Assembly: GCA_016207475.1 (NCBI GenBank)
Contig: JACQPM010000069.1
Location: forward strand, 1-9,339
Source of the DNA: Methanobacteriota archaeon
GTDB taxonomy: Archaea; Hydrothermarchaeota; Hydrothermarchaeia; Hydrothermarchaeales; JACQPM01
Length of the DNA: 9,339 bases
Direction of reading: 5' to 3'
Shown in pieces: positions 1-7,464 of this stretch. The first letter of the stretch is position 1. Every line of letters begins with the position of its first letter. Below the pieces are notes generated by a model that saw only the letters and a program-made list of their open reading frames with translations, did not search any database and was not told where the DNA came from. A program made the translations under genes and the position numbers.

Positions 1-1941
1 CATGATCTCCCCCATCTTCTCGAGCCTGAAGAGCCTCCCCACCTCTATCGAGGCGTAGAGGAGCCAGTCCGCCAGATCGATCTTGTTCCGCAGGTCCCCG
101 GGGCCTATGGAGTACTTCTCGAGGATGAAGTCCTCGCCGTGCTCGTCGATCCAGTCCCGCAGGAGGAGGGCGGTCTTCATCTGGGCAAGGAACTCCTCGT
201 ACCTCCAGGGCTCCGAGAGCTGGCTCGGCGCCGGGAGGAGGAGGCGGGACTCGTTCTCCAGGGCCTCCTTGATGCAGGGCTCGTAGTCCCTCGCCCTGAG
301 GTAGAGCCCCCGGATCTCCGGGAGGGCGGCTATGAGTTGGAGGTAGGAGATGGCCGAGGTCTTGACTTCCCGGGCCTTGAAGAGGCCATCCCTCAGGGTC
401 ACGGCTGAGAGAGGGTCTATGTAGAGCTCGCAAGCTCTTCTCCCGAAGGGGGTCGGCTCCAGGAGCCCGCCCTTATCCTCGCAGAGGCCCTCCCGCAGGA
501 GGAGCTCCACGATCTTATCCAGGTGGCCCTCCAGGAGGTAGAGCTCCTGCTGGTGGGCGAAGAAGGTCCGGGAGAAGAAGTCCAGGAGCCCCTGGGGGGA
601 AGACGCGTACCCCAGGGCGATGGTGGCCAGGACGTGGGTCCTCAGGGCGGACTCCACCCCCAGCTTGGAGTAGATCCTCTCGGGCTCTCCCAGGACGTAG
701 TTGTCCAGGAGGTAGGTCCGCTCCTCGGGGGACTTGGCGATGAGGATCGCCTCCCCCTCACTGTCGTACTTGGGCCTCCCGGCCCTCCCGCACATCTGCT
801 TGTACTCCAGGACTGAGATTTCGACCTTCCCCAGCTCCGCCTCGTACCTGGTGTGCTCCCTTATCACCACCCTCCGGGCCGGCAGGTTCACGCCGGCGGC
901 CAGGGTCGGGGTGGCGGCCAGGATTTTTATCAGATTACTCTTGAAGCCCCCCTCCACGAGCCTCCTCTGGAGGGCCGTAAGGCCAGCGTGGTGGAAGGCA
1001 GTCCCCCTCCTCACGCAGTCCCCAAGCCTCTTCACCACCCTGGTGGGCTCCGCGAGGGAGGCCGCCAACTCTTCGGCCAGGGCTGCCAGCGCCTCCTCCT
1101 CTGCCCGTCCGAGGAGGCGGTTGATGGAGGGGGCCAGGTCGAGCGCCGTCCTCTCGGCGCCGGCCCTCGTGTTCACGAAGATCAGCCCCTGCCCCTTCGT
1201 CTTGACCACGTCCAGGGCCAGAGCCAGGGGCGGGGCCTTCGCCCCTTCCTCGATCTTCTCGACCTTGGAGTCGCTGAAGAGTATCTCCCCGTCATAATAG
1301 ACCCCCTCCCTGAGAGGGACTGGGCGCCAGTCGCTCCTGACCAGCTCGGCCCCCAGCCAGGCGGCGATCTCCTCCGCATTCTTGACGGTGGCGCTCAGCC
1401 CCAGGACCAGGATCTGGGGGTTAAGGTGCCTCAGCCTGGCGATGGTCACCTCCAGTGTGGGGCCTCTTCCAGCATCGTGGATGAGGTGGATCTCGTCGGC
1501 CACCAGCACCTTCACGTCCTTCAGCCACGGGGCGTTGTGCCTGAGGAGGCTGTCGGCCTTCTCGGAGGTCGTCACCACGATCTGGTACTCGGCCAGCCAG
1601 CTGTCGGTGGTGTCGTAATCCCCAGTGGAGATGGCGCACCCGATGCCGAGCCTCTCGTACCTCTTGAACTCCTCCGCCTTCTCGGAGGCCAACGCCCGCA
1701 AGGGCACCACGTAGAGGCACTTGCCGCCCCGCTCCAGGAGGGCCCTGAGCATGAGGAGCTCGGCGATGAGGGTCTTCCCGCTGGCCGTGGGTACGCTCAC
1801 CAGGAAGGAGCGCTCAAGGCCGAGGAGCCCCTTCCTGACTGCCTCCTCCTGGGGCGGGTAGAGCTCCTCTATCCCCTCCTCTTCCAGGAGGGCAACGGCC
1901 TCCCGGGGGATGCCGTACCCGCAGAGCTCCGAGGTGCGCAT
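1..1941 (-). CDS. hel308: Hel308-type superfamily 2 DNA helicase (3' end of gene beyond window)
   Basis: ATP-dependent 3'-5' DNA helicase of the Ski2-like/Hel308 family, which acts on stalled replication forks and recombination intermediates. I translated 647 codons from ATG at 1941. Seen in order: Q-motif-like YPPQ (28-31), Walker A PTASGKT (51-57), motif Ia PLRALASEK (80-88), DEIH box (149-152), LSAT (182-185), GTAFHHAGL (313-321), motif V ATPTLAAGVNLPAR (343-356) and motif VI QMCGRAGRP (382-390). These are followed by the winged-helix and helical ratchet region. No stop is reached before the left edge. Family members are about 700-720 residues, so some 50-80 residues, including the C-terminal helix-loop-helix domain, lie outside. 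The start is supported by a TATA-like box about 25 bases upstream, and no Shine-Dalgarno sequence is visible, so the mRNA is probably leaderless. The DEIH variant and the overall motif set fit archaeal Hel308 better than bacterial Ski2-like proteins. Confidence 0.95.
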   Translation of the reverse strand, partial: MRTSELCGYGIPREAVALLEEEGIEELYPPQEEAVRKGLLGLERSFLVSVPTASGKTLIAELLMLRALLERGGKCLYVVPLRALASEKAEEFKRYERLGIGCAISTGDYDTTDSWLAEYQIVVTTSEKADSLLRHNAPWLKDVKVLVADEIHLIHDAGRGPTLEVTIARLRHLNPQILVLGLSATVKNAEEIAAWLGAELVRSDWRPVPLREGVYYDGEILFSDSKVEKIEEGAKAPPLALALDVVKTKGQGLIFVNTRAGAERTALDLAPSINRLLGRAEEEALAALAEELAASLAEPTRVVKRLGDCVRRGTAFHHAGLTALQRRLVEGGFKSNLIKILAATPTLAAGVNLPARRVVIREHTRYEAELGKVEISVLEYKQMCGRAGRPKYDSEGEAILIAKSPEERTYLLDNYVLGEPERIYSKLGVESALRTHVLATIALGYASSPQGLLDFFSRTFFAHQQELYLLEGHLDKIVELLLREGLCEDKGGLLEPTPFGRRACELYIDPLSAVTLRDGLFKAREVKTSAISYLQLIAALPEIRGLYLRARDYEPCIKEALENESRLLLPAPSQLSEPWRYEEFLAQMKTALLLRDWIDEHGEDFILEKYSIGPGDLRNKIDLADWLLYASIEVGRLFRLEKMGEIM

Positions 1942-1960
1942 AGTCAAGTTTCGACTGCCG

Positions 1961-1971
1961 TTAATATATCC
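1961..1971 (-). promoter_or_regulatory. TATA-like promoter element of hel308
   Basis: Read on the minus strand the element is GGATATATTAA, the most AT-rich stretch in the 58-base gap between hel308 and the THEP1 gene. Its centre is about 25 bases upstream of the hel308 ATG, the spacing expected between an archaeal TATA box and a transcription start at or next to the start codon. This suggests hel308 is transcribed separately from the upstream NTPase gene. The position and composition are seen; the promoter function is inferred. Confidence 0.6.
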
Positions 1972-1999
1972 ATACCCTCATGGAAGGTCCTGGCGGCGG

Positions 2000-2524
2000 T
2001 CATGCCATCTCTGGCCTGAGGTAAGTCAGGATCTCCTCCAGGAGGGCGTCCCTGTTCTGGAGGGTGAGGGTGAAGAGCTTCACGTCCCGCCTCCCCTTTA
2101 TCGCCTGGACGAACCCGTCGCCGGCCTCCTTCACGACCCCCAGGAGGGGCGTCGGGCTCTCCAGGGCCCTGGCCATGAGCGAGCGGAACCTCTCGGAGAG
2201 GAGCTCCATCTTCCCTATCTCGTCCACCACCAGCAGTTCCATCCCTCCAACGGCCTCCTCCAGCTCCGGCAGGGCGATCTCCTCAAAGGCCTTCAAGTCC
2301 ACCCCGTACTTACCGACCCTGTAGGCAGACCTGATATCCACGTGGGCCAGGGTGCCCTCCCTCCCGCCGAAGGTCCTTACCATGAAGCCCTCCCGCTCCC
2401 CTCCAACCCTGATCTCCTCGGTGTAGAAGCCCCTGGGCCGGACCCCCAGCCTCTCCACCAGCCTCTTCACCAGGGTCGTCTTCCCAACCCCGGGCCTCCC
2501 GGTGATCAGTACGTTCTTGGTCAT
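2000..2524 (-). CDS. THEP1-family nucleoside-triphosphatase
   Basis: Small P-loop NTPase of the THEP1/NTPCR family (COG1618 type), which hydrolyses NTPs in vitro; its cellular role is not well settled. The protein is 174 residues, normal for the family. It has Walker A GRPGVGKTT (9-17), the family-typical RVGKYGVDL segment (69-77) and a Walker B with the signature DEIGKME (101-107). The frame stays open upstream to 2635, but ATG at 2524 gives a P-loop close to the N-terminus as in homologues, and a weak TATA-like element lies about 29 bases ahead of it. No Shine-Dalgarno sequence is visible. The gene is divergent from the GPN-loop GTPase and co-directional with hel308, separated from it by 58 bases that hold the hel308 promoter. 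It is intact, with no missing motif. Confidence 0.92.
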   Translation of the reverse strand: MTKNVLITGRPGVGKTTLVKRLVERLGVRPRGFYTEEIRVGGEREGFMVRTFGGREGTLAHVDIRSAYRVGKYGVDLKAFEEIALPELEEAVGGMELLVVDEIGKMELLSERFRSLMARALESPTPLLGVVKEAGDGFVQAIKGRRDVKLFTLTLQNRDALLEEILTYLRPEMA

Positions 2525-2550
2525 ACGATGGCCTTTCTTCCGTCTTTCAA

Positions 2551-2558
2551 ATCTAAAG
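2551..2558 (-). promoter_or_regulatory. Weak TATA-like element for the THEP1-family gene
   Basis: On the minus strand this reads CTTTAGAT, centred about 29 bases before the chosen ATG at 2524. It is one of only two A/T-rich patches in the divergent intergenic region. The match to an archaeal TATA box is poor, so this is a positional inference and not a clear motif hit. Confidence 0.3.
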
Positions 2559-2580
2559 ACATTTCCACGGCCAAGGACGG

Positions 2581-2590
2581 AAAGCTTATC
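2581..2590 (+). promoter_or_regulatory. Weak TATA-like element for the GPN-loop GTPase gene
   Basis: AAAGCTTATC, whose centre lies about 28-30 bases before the ATG at 2616. There is no ribosome-binding site between it and the start codon, so the mRNA is probably leaderless. The element is less AT-rich than those of purC, purS or hel308, so confidence is limited. Confidence 0.35.
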
Positions 2591-2615
2591 ATGGGACGCG
2601 GGCGAATACCCAGCG

Positions 2616-3380
2616 ATGGAGAAGGGGGTCAACATCTACTTGGTTGGGACGGCCGGTTCCGGTAAGACGGCCCTCACCAGGGCCTTCCAGGAGTGGGCCC
2701 AGGCGGAGGGGCTCCAGGTATCGACCGTCAACCTCGACCCCGGCGCCGAGTACCTGCCCTACTCGCCGGAGGTGGACGTGAGGGACTGGGTGAGCCTCAA
2801 GGAGGTGATGCAGGAGCACGGCCTCGGCCCCAACGGTGCCCAGATCATGTGCGCCGACCTCATAGCCCTGAAGGCCGAGGAGCTGAAGGAGGCCGTGGCC
2901 GAGGCACCGGCGGATTATATCGTCATAGACGCCCCGGGACAGATGGAGCTCTTCGCCTACCGCCTGGCCAGCGAGGTGGTGGTGAAGGTCCTGGGTGAGG
3001 AGAGGTCGGTGATGGGGTTCCTCTTCGACCCGGCCCTGGCCAAGACCCCCTCGGGTTTCGTCTCCCTCCTCCTCCTCTCCGCCTCGGTCCAGTTCAGGTT
3101 CCCTGTGCCCTTCATCAACCTCCTGGCCAAGGTCGATCTCCTGGCCCCAGAGGAGCTGGACAGCATCCTGCGGTGGTCCGAGGACTACTACGCCCTCCAC
3201 GACGCCCTCATCGCTTCTCCAGCAGGGATGAGGAGGGAGAGCAGCGTGGAGCTCCTGAGGGCCTTCGAGACCCTGGGGCTCTACAGGGCCCTGACTCCCA
3301 CCTCCTCCCAGACCCGCCAGGGCATGGCCGATATATACAACCTCGTCCAGCAGATCTTCTCAGGCGGCGAGGACGCCTAG
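2616..3380 (+). CDS. GPN-loop GTPase (archaeal Gpn/PAB0955-like ATP/GTP-binding protein)
   Basis: GTPase of the GPN-loop family, shared by archaea and eukaryotes. Eukaryotic members help assemble and import RNA polymerase II; the archaeal role is less clear. The protein has 254 residues, the usual length. Motifs seen: Walker A GTAGSGKT (11-18), the switch-like segment NLDPGAEYLPYSPEVDVRDW (39-58), the diagnostic GPN tripeptide (71-73), a G3-type DAPGQMEL (105-112), and a G4 position reading AKVD (171-174) where many GTPases have NKxD. The family usually works as a homodimer with the GPN loop reaching into the partner's active site. ATG at 2616 is chosen because it puts the P-loop at the N-terminus; the frame is open further upstream, but that part would overlap the divergent gene. 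purC follows on the same strand after 34 bases but has its own TATA-like box. Confidence 0.94.
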   Translation: MEKGVNIYLVGTAGSGKTALTRAFQEWAQAEGLQVSTVNLDPGAEYLPYSPEVDVRDWVSLKEVMQEHGLGPNGAQIMCADLIALKAEELKEAVAEAPADYIVIDAPGQMELFAYRLASEVVVKVLGEERSVMGFLFDPALAKTPSGFVSLLLLSASVQFRFPVPFINLLAKVDLLAPEELDSILRWSEDYYALHDALIASPAGMRRESSVELLRAFETLGLYRALTPTSSQTRQGMADIYNLVQQIFSGGEDA

Positions 3381-3384
3381 CAAG

Positions 3385-3393
3385 ATTAATATT
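3385..3393 (+). promoter_or_regulatory. TATA-like promoter element of purC
   Basis: ATTAATATT sits in the 34-base gap between the GPN GTPase stop and the purC ATG, centred about 26 bases before the start codon. The strong AT contrast with the GC-rich surroundings and the spacing fit a leaderless archaeal promoter. purC may still also be read through from the GTPase gene. Confidence 0.6.
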
Positions 3394-3414
3394 GCCATTT
3401 GGAAAGGAATCACC

Positions 3415-4107
3415 ATGAAGCTCCTCTACAAGGGCAAGGCCAAGAGCGTCTACGAGAGGGACCCCGGGACCCTGGTGATGGAGTTCAGGGACGACCTCAC
3501 CGCCGGGGACGGGGCCAAGAGGGAGACGAAGGCAGGGAAGGGGGCGATAAACGCCGGGATCAGCGCCAGGCTCTTCCAGGTCCTGCAGGACGGGGGAATA
3601 GAGACTCACTTCCTGCGGTTTGAAGAACCGAACCGCCACGTCGTGAAGAAGGTGGAGATCGTACCCCTGGAGGTCATCTGCAGGAACATCGCCACAGGGA
3701 GCCTGGTGAGGCGCTACCCCTTCAAGGAAGGGCAGGAGCTCCATCCTCCCATCGTGGAGATGGGCTACAAGTCCGACGAGTACCACGACCCCTTCCTGAA
3801 CGACGCCATCGCCATGGCCCTCAAGCTCTGCACCAGGGAGGAGCTGGAGAGGATGAGGGAGATCACCCTGAGGGTGAACGACCTACTCAAGGGCTTCCTC
3901 CTGGAGAGGGGGATAATCCTGGTGGACTTCAAGGTGGAGTTCGGGCGGTGGGATGGGCGGATCATCCTGGCCGACGAGATCTCCCCCGACACCTGCCGCT
4001 TCTGGGACGCCGAGACCAGGCAGGTGATGGACAAGGACCGGTTCAGGAAGGACATGGGCGAGGTCCTGGAGTACTACCGGGAGGTCCAGAGAAGGGTCCT
4101 GGGGTGA
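3415..4107 (+). CDS. purC: Phosphoribosylaminoimidazole-succinocarboxamide (SAICAR) synthase
   Basis: Cytosolic enzyme of de novo purine synthesis that joins aspartate to CAIR with ATP hydrolysis to give SAICAR. The protein is 230 residues, the normal size for stand-alone bacterial and archaeal PurC. Family landmarks seen: the N-terminal YKGKAKSVYE nucleotide-binding segment (residues 5-14), VEIVPLEVICRNIATGSLVR in the first half, then LVDFKVEFG and LADEISPDTCRFWD in the C-terminal half. All are intact. ATG at 3415 gives the canonical N-terminus and lies about 26 bases after a TATA-like box. The gene converges with purQ with only 12 bases between their stop codons, so two purine transcription units meet tail to tail. 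Nothing suggests truncation or fusion to PurE. Confidence 0.97.
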   Translation: MKLLYKGKAKSVYERDPGTLVMEFRDDLTAGDGAKRETKAGKGAINAGISARLFQVLQDGGIETHFLRFEEPNRHVVKKVEIVPLEVICRNIATGSLVRRYPFKEGQELHPPIVEMGYKSDEYHDPFLNDAIAMALKLCTREELERMREITLRVNDLLKGFLLERGIILVDFKVEFGRWDGRIILADEISPDTCRFWDAETRQVMDKDRFRKDMGEVLEYYREVQRRVLG

Positions 4108-4119
4108 GGCTCGTCTCCT

Positions 4120-4899
4120 TCACAACCTCCTCACGTACTCCACCATATTCCTGAGGAGGAGGTAGCCGTCCCCGTACCCCTCCCCACCCGTCCTGGTCCA
4201 ATCTGGATATAAGATCCTGAGGAAGGCCCTCTCTGGGTGGGGCATCAGGCCCAGGACGTTCCCCTGGGGGTTGGTGATGCCCGCTATGTCGCCGGCTGAG
4301 CCGTTGGGGTTCTCTGGATAGCGCCCCCCGGCCGGCTCCCCGGACCCCAGGGCGTACCTCAGGGCCACCTGCCCGTTCGCCTCGAGGCGCTCCAGGCCGC
4401 CGGGCGGGAGGACCACCCTCCCCTCCCCGTGGGCCACCGGCATCCTGAGGACGGGCGGCATGCCCTTAGTGAATGGGCAGGAGCTCTCCCCGGCCCGGAG
4501 GTGGACCCACCGGTCCTCGAAGTGCGAAGATGCGTTCTTGGAGAGGGCCATCTCAGGGAACCTGCTGGTCCCCTCGAACCCGGGGAGGAGGCCCGCCTCG
4601 GCCAGGACCTGGAAGCCGTTGCATATCCCGAGGACCGGCCTGCCCTCGTCCACGAAGCGGGAGAGTCTCTCTCCCAAGGCATGACTCAGGACTCTCCCGA
4701 CGATGGCCCCGGACCTTATGTGGTCTCCGTAGGAGAAGCCCCCCGGGATAACCAGGCCCGAATATCCGAGAATATCCACCCTTCCATCCAGGAGCCTCTT
4801 GAGGTGGACCACCTCGGCCCCGCACCCCAGCTCCTCCAGGGCCCTGGCTGTCTCCCCATCGCAGTTAGTGCCAGGGGCCCTGAGGATACAGAAGTTCAT
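4120..4899 (-). CDS. purQ: Phosphoribosylformylglycinamidine (FGAM) synthase, glutaminase subunit
   Basis: Class I glutamine amidotransferase subunit of FGAM synthase. It hydrolyses glutamine and passes ammonia to PurL. The 259-residue protein has the N-terminal RAPGTNCD segment (7-14), PGGFSYGD (52-59), the nucleophile loop VLGICNGFQ with Cys93, and the rest of the triad in MPHPERA (His221, Glu223). Its length is slightly above that of small bacterial PurQ (about 230) and normal for archaeal forms. The ATG at 4899 overlaps the purL stop as ATGA and has a GGGAGG ribosome-binding site seven bases upstream, partly inside a hairpin, so its translation is probably coupled to purL. It is the last gene of the purS-purL-purQ unit, ending 12 bases from the convergent purC stop. 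Confidence 0.97.
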   Translation of the reverse strand: MNFCILRAPGTNCDGETARALEELGCGAEVVHLKRLLDGRVDILGYSGLVIPGGFSYGDHIRSGAIVGRVLSHALGERLSRFVDEGRPVLGICNGFQVLAEAGLLPGFEGTSRFPEMALSKNASSHFEDRWVHLRAGESSCPFTKGMPPVLRMPVAHGEGRVVLPPGGLERLEANGQVALRYALGSGEPAGGRYPENPNGSAGDIAGITNPQGNVLGLMPHPERAFLRILYPDWTRTGGEGYGDGYLLLRNMVEYVRRL

Positions 4900-7232
4900 A
4901 GGGATGCCTCCCAGGCATCCCGGAGGGCGTCGAGGCCCGCCTTCAGCAGGGTCTTCTTGCCCTTCTTCACGACGAGCTCTTTATCATCCACCGTCTTTCC
5001 TATGGAAGCCACGGAGTGGCCTCGGAGGGCGGCCTCGAACTCCGGGGAGTCTTCCTCCCTCACCTCCACCAGGAGGCGGCTGTTGGACTCGGAGAAGAAG
5101 ACCTTGTCTTCTCTCATCCTGCCGGCCAGGGGGACCTTCCCCAGGTCCAGCTCCAGGCCCACGGAACCGGCGAAGGCCATCTCCGCCGCCGCCACGCCCA
5201 ATCCGCCTTCCGAGAGGTCGTGGCAGGCCCTGACGAGGCCCATGTCCATCGCCTTTATCAAAGCTTCGAAGAGCTCCCGGGCCTCATCCGGGTAGACCCT
5301 GGGGACGTTCTTTCCCGTATGACCCTTTATCTTGTAGTAGTGGGACCCCCCAAGCTCGTCGCGGGTGGTCCCGAGGACGTAGAGCCTGTGGCCGGGTCCT
5401 TTCAGGTCCATGGAGACGGCCCGCCGGACGTCCGGGATTATCCCCAGGGCCGAGATCAGGAGGGTGGGGGTCACTGGACCCAGGGGCGATTCATTGTAGA
5501 GGCTGTCCTTGCCTGAGATGAAGGGAGTGCCATGGGCCAGGGCCGTGTCTGAGCATCCCTTGGCCGCTCTCACCAGCTGCCCCAGGACCTCGGGCCTCTC
5601 GGGGTTCCCGAAGCAGAAGTTGTCCAGGAGGGCTATCCGCCGCCCCCCCACCGCCGTGTTGTTCCGGACCGCCTCGTCGACGGCGGAGGCCGCCATCCAG
5701 TAGGGGTCTATCTTCCCGTACTCGGGGTTGAGGCCGTTGGAGAGGACGGCCCCCTTCCAGGAGTCGTAGAGCGGCCTCAAAACGGCGGCATCCCCGGGCC
5801 CGTATCCATGGATAGGCTTCAGGATGGTCGCGGCCCTGACCTCGTGGTCGTAGGTCCTTATTACCCCCTCCCTGCTGGCCACGTTGGGCGAGCCCAGGAT
5901 CCTCAGGAGGTCCCCGCCTAGGTCCTTGTCCATGGGGAAGGAGGGCTCCTCCAGCCGAGGCGGCTTCCACTTCGCCTTCCTGGCCACCATGGGGCAGCCT
6001 CGGAAGAGGAAGGCCAGATCCAGGTCCGCCACCTCCTCCCCTCTGTAGAGGACCCTGAGCCTCTTCCCAGGGACGAACTCCCCTATGGGGGTCGCCTCCA
6101 CCTCCTCCTCGGCGAAGTGCTCCATCACCCTATCCAGATTTGCCTTGGGGACTGCCAGGAGCATCCGCTCCTGCGATTCGGAGATCCAGACCTCCCAGGG
6201 CCTCATCCCTGGGTACTTTAGGGGGACCCTCTCCAGGTGGACCAGGGCGCCTAGTCCGGCCCTGTGGGCCATCTCGCCCACGGCAGAAGAGAGACCACCA
6301 CCCCCCAGGTCCGTTATGGCGGAGCCAAGGCCGAGCTCTCTCACCCTCAGGATACCGCGCTTGATCTTCTCCTCCTCTATGGGGTCCCCTATCTGGACAG
6401 CCGTGGCCGAGACCTCCTCGCTCCGTTCATGGAGCTCGGCCGAGGCGAAGGTGACGCCGTGGACCCCGTCCCTCCCTGTCTTGCCGCCCACCAATAGGAC
6501 AGCATCACCGGGCTTCACATCCCTGGCGTACTTGGCCTTGGGCACCAGCCCCAGGGTCCCGCAGAAGACCAGCGGATTCCCAACATAGCTCCTGTCGAAG
6601 TATATGGCCCCGTTGACCGTCGGGATCCCCATGTTGTTGCCGTAGGCGCCTATCCCCGCCACCACGTAGCTGTGGATGAAGCGGGGGTGCTTGACCCCGG
6701 GCGGGAGTTCCTCGTAGGGGAGGTCAAGGGGGCCGAAGCAGAGCACGTCCGTGTTGGCTATGGGCTCCCCCCAGACCCCCAGGATGTCCCTGATCACACC
6801 GCCCACCCCGGTGGCAGCGCCGCCGAAGGGCTCCACGGCCGAGGGGTGGTTGTGGGTCTCCACCTTGAAGGCCAGGGCCATCTCCCCTTCGAAGTCCACT
6901 AACCCAGCATTGTCCTCGAAGACCGAGAAGCACCACGGGAGCCTGAGCTTGGAGGTAACTCCAGCTATGGTATCCCTGAAGAGCTCTATGACCTCTCCAT
7001 CGAGCTCGATCCTCCCCTTGAAGGTCTTGTGGATGCAGTGCTCGGACCATGTCTGGGCGAAGGTCTCCAGCTCCACGTCCGTGGGCTCCCTCCCCGCGGC
7101 CCTGAAGTGGTCCCTTATGGTACCCATCTCCTCCCTGCTGAGGGAGAGCTGCCTCTCCCTGCTCGTCCTGAGAAGCTCATCCTCTCCCAGAGACCTGAGG
7201 GGTACCGTGAGCCTGGCCGGGGGGCTACTCAT
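4896..7232 (-). CDS. purL: Phosphoribosylformylglycinamidine (FGAM) synthase, catalytic subunit (small PurL type)
   Basis: ATP-dependent amidation of FGAR to FGAM, step four of purine synthesis, using ammonia delivered by PurQ with PurS as bridging subunit. The protein has 778 residues, somewhat longer than typical small PurL proteins (about 600-740). Seen in order: the N-terminal linker with GREPTDVELE (47-56) and the SEHC signature in TWSEHCIHKT (61-70); substrate-site KVETHNHPSAVEP (123-135); GGAATGVGGVIRD (137-149); GKTGRDGVHG (250-259); DLGGGGLSS (308-316). The second AIRS-like half has FGNPERP (541-547), SGKDSLYNE (573-581) and CHDLSEGGL (670-678). There is no fused glutaminase domain, in agreement with the separate purQ. 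The start at 7232 lies inside the last codons of purS (8-base overlap) and gives an N-terminus like other PurL proteins. G-rich sequence abuts the ATG, but its spacing is poor for a ribosome-binding site, so coupling to purS is likely. Confidence 0.97.
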   Translation of the reverse strand: MSSPPARLTVPLRSLGEDELLRTSRERQLSLSREEMGTIRDHFRAAGREPTDVELETFAQTWSEHCIHKTFKGRIELDGEVIELFRDTIAGVTSKLRLPWCFSVFEDNAGLVDFEGEMALAFKVETHNHPSAVEPFGGAATGVGGVIRDILGVWGEPIANTDVLCFGPLDLPYEELPPGVKHPRFIHSYVVAGIGAYGNNMGIPTVNGAIYFDRSYVGNPLVFCGTLGLVPKAKYARDVKPGDAVLLVGGKTGRDGVHGVTFASAELHERSEEVSATAVQIGDPIEEEKIKRGILRVRELGLGSAITDLGGGGLSSAVGEMAHRAGLGALVHLERVPLKYPGMRPWEVWISESQERMLLAVPKANLDRVMEHFAEEEVEATPIGEFVPGKRLRVLYRGEEVADLDLAFLFRGCPMVARKAKWKPPRLEEPSFPMDKDLGGDLLRILGSPNVASREGVIRTYDHEVRAATILKPIHGYGPGDAAVLRPLYDSWKGAVLSNGLNPEYGKIDPYWMAASAVDEAVRNNTAVGGRRIALLDNFCFGNPERPEVLGQLVRAAKGCSDTALAHGTPFISGKDSLYNESPLGPVTPTLLISALGIIPDVRRAVSMDLKGPGHRLYVLGTTRDELGGSHYYKIKGHTGKNVPRVYPDEARELFEALIKAMDMGLVRACHDLSEGGLGVAAAEMAFAGSVGLELDLGKVPLAGRMREDKVFFSESNSRLLVEVREEDSPEFEAALRGHSVASIGKTVDDKELVVKKGKKTLLKAGLDALRDAWEASL
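4901..4921 (-). promoter_or_regulatory. Hairpin overlapping the purQ ribosome-binding site
   Basis: A perfect inverted repeat: on the mRNA strand GGGATGCC, a five-base loop TGGGA, then GGCATCCC, ending two bases before the purQ ATG. The GGGAGG ribosome-binding site (4907-4912) has its GGGA in the loop and its last two Gs in the 3' arm. The same bases encode the last residues of PurL. A ribosome finishing purL would unfold the stem and expose the purQ start, which fits translational coupling. The structure is seen; the function is inferred. Confidence 0.5.
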
Positions 7233-7464
7233 CCTCCCCCTCTATCCCCCTTATGGTGTAGTCCTGGCTGACTGGGTTGGCCAGGAGGCGGCGGCAGATC
7301 TCCTCCACGTCCCCCCTGGAGCAGTTGCCTTTTATCAGGTAGACCTTGGCGGTGGAGACCCCCTCGACCCCGCCGAAGCCCAGGGCCTTGAGCCCCTTCA
7401 GGGTGGACTCTCCCTCCGAGTCCTGGACCCCCCGCTTGTAAGAGACCCTGACCTCCCAGAGCAT
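7225..7464 (-). CDS. purS: FGAM synthase PurS subunit
   Basis: Small non-catalytic subunit that dimerises and docks PurQ onto PurL in the three-part FGAM synthase. The protein has 79 residues with the family pattern: an N-terminal strand MLWEVRVSYKRGVQDSEG (1-18), a central GLKALGFGGVEGVSTAKVY (24-42), and a helix containing EEICRRLLANP (54-64) before the short tail. An earlier in-frame ATG at 7476 would add four residues (MGCS). I prefer 7464 because the TATA-like box at 7490-7499 lies only about 18 bases before 7476, putting that ATG upstream of the expected transcription start, and because homologues usually begin with an ML-aromatic-strand pattern. The 3' end overlaps purL by 8 bases, and the NrdD-like gene stops 21 bases upstream. 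Confidence 0.93.
   Translation of the reverse strand: MLWEVRVSYKRGVQDSEGESTLKGLKALGFGGVEGVSTAKVYLIKGNCSRGDVEEICRRLLANPVSQDYTIRGIEGEDE

Noticed and set aside
853..2019. Long plus-strand open frame (388 codons) antisense to hel308
   Set aside because: Its translation is Gly/Pro/Leu/Val/Gln-rich with no family pattern, and the minus strand carries every Hel308 motif. It arises from the GC-rich third-codon bias of the real gene.
2502..2615. Upstream N-terminal extension of the GPN GTPase starting at 2502
   Set aside because: It would overlap the THEP1 start and place 38 unrelated residues before the P-loop; ATG at 2616 gives the normal N-terminus.
2525..2635. Upstream N-terminal extension of the THEP1-family protein starting at 2635
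   Set aside because: It would add 37 residues before the P-loop, unlike the family, and would overlap the start of the divergent GPN gene.
1910..2665. Plus-strand open frame of 251 codons covering the THEP1-family gene
   Set aside because: It lies antisense to an intact P-loop NTPase and runs into the GPN gene in another frame; no domain recognised.
4126..4159. Inverted repeat CCTCCTCA / TGAGGAGG with an 18-base loop just after the purC stop, considered as a terminator
   Set aside because: The arms are made of CTC/GAG runs that recur all over this GC-rich sequence, the loop is long, no T-tract follows, and the bases code for the end of PurQ.
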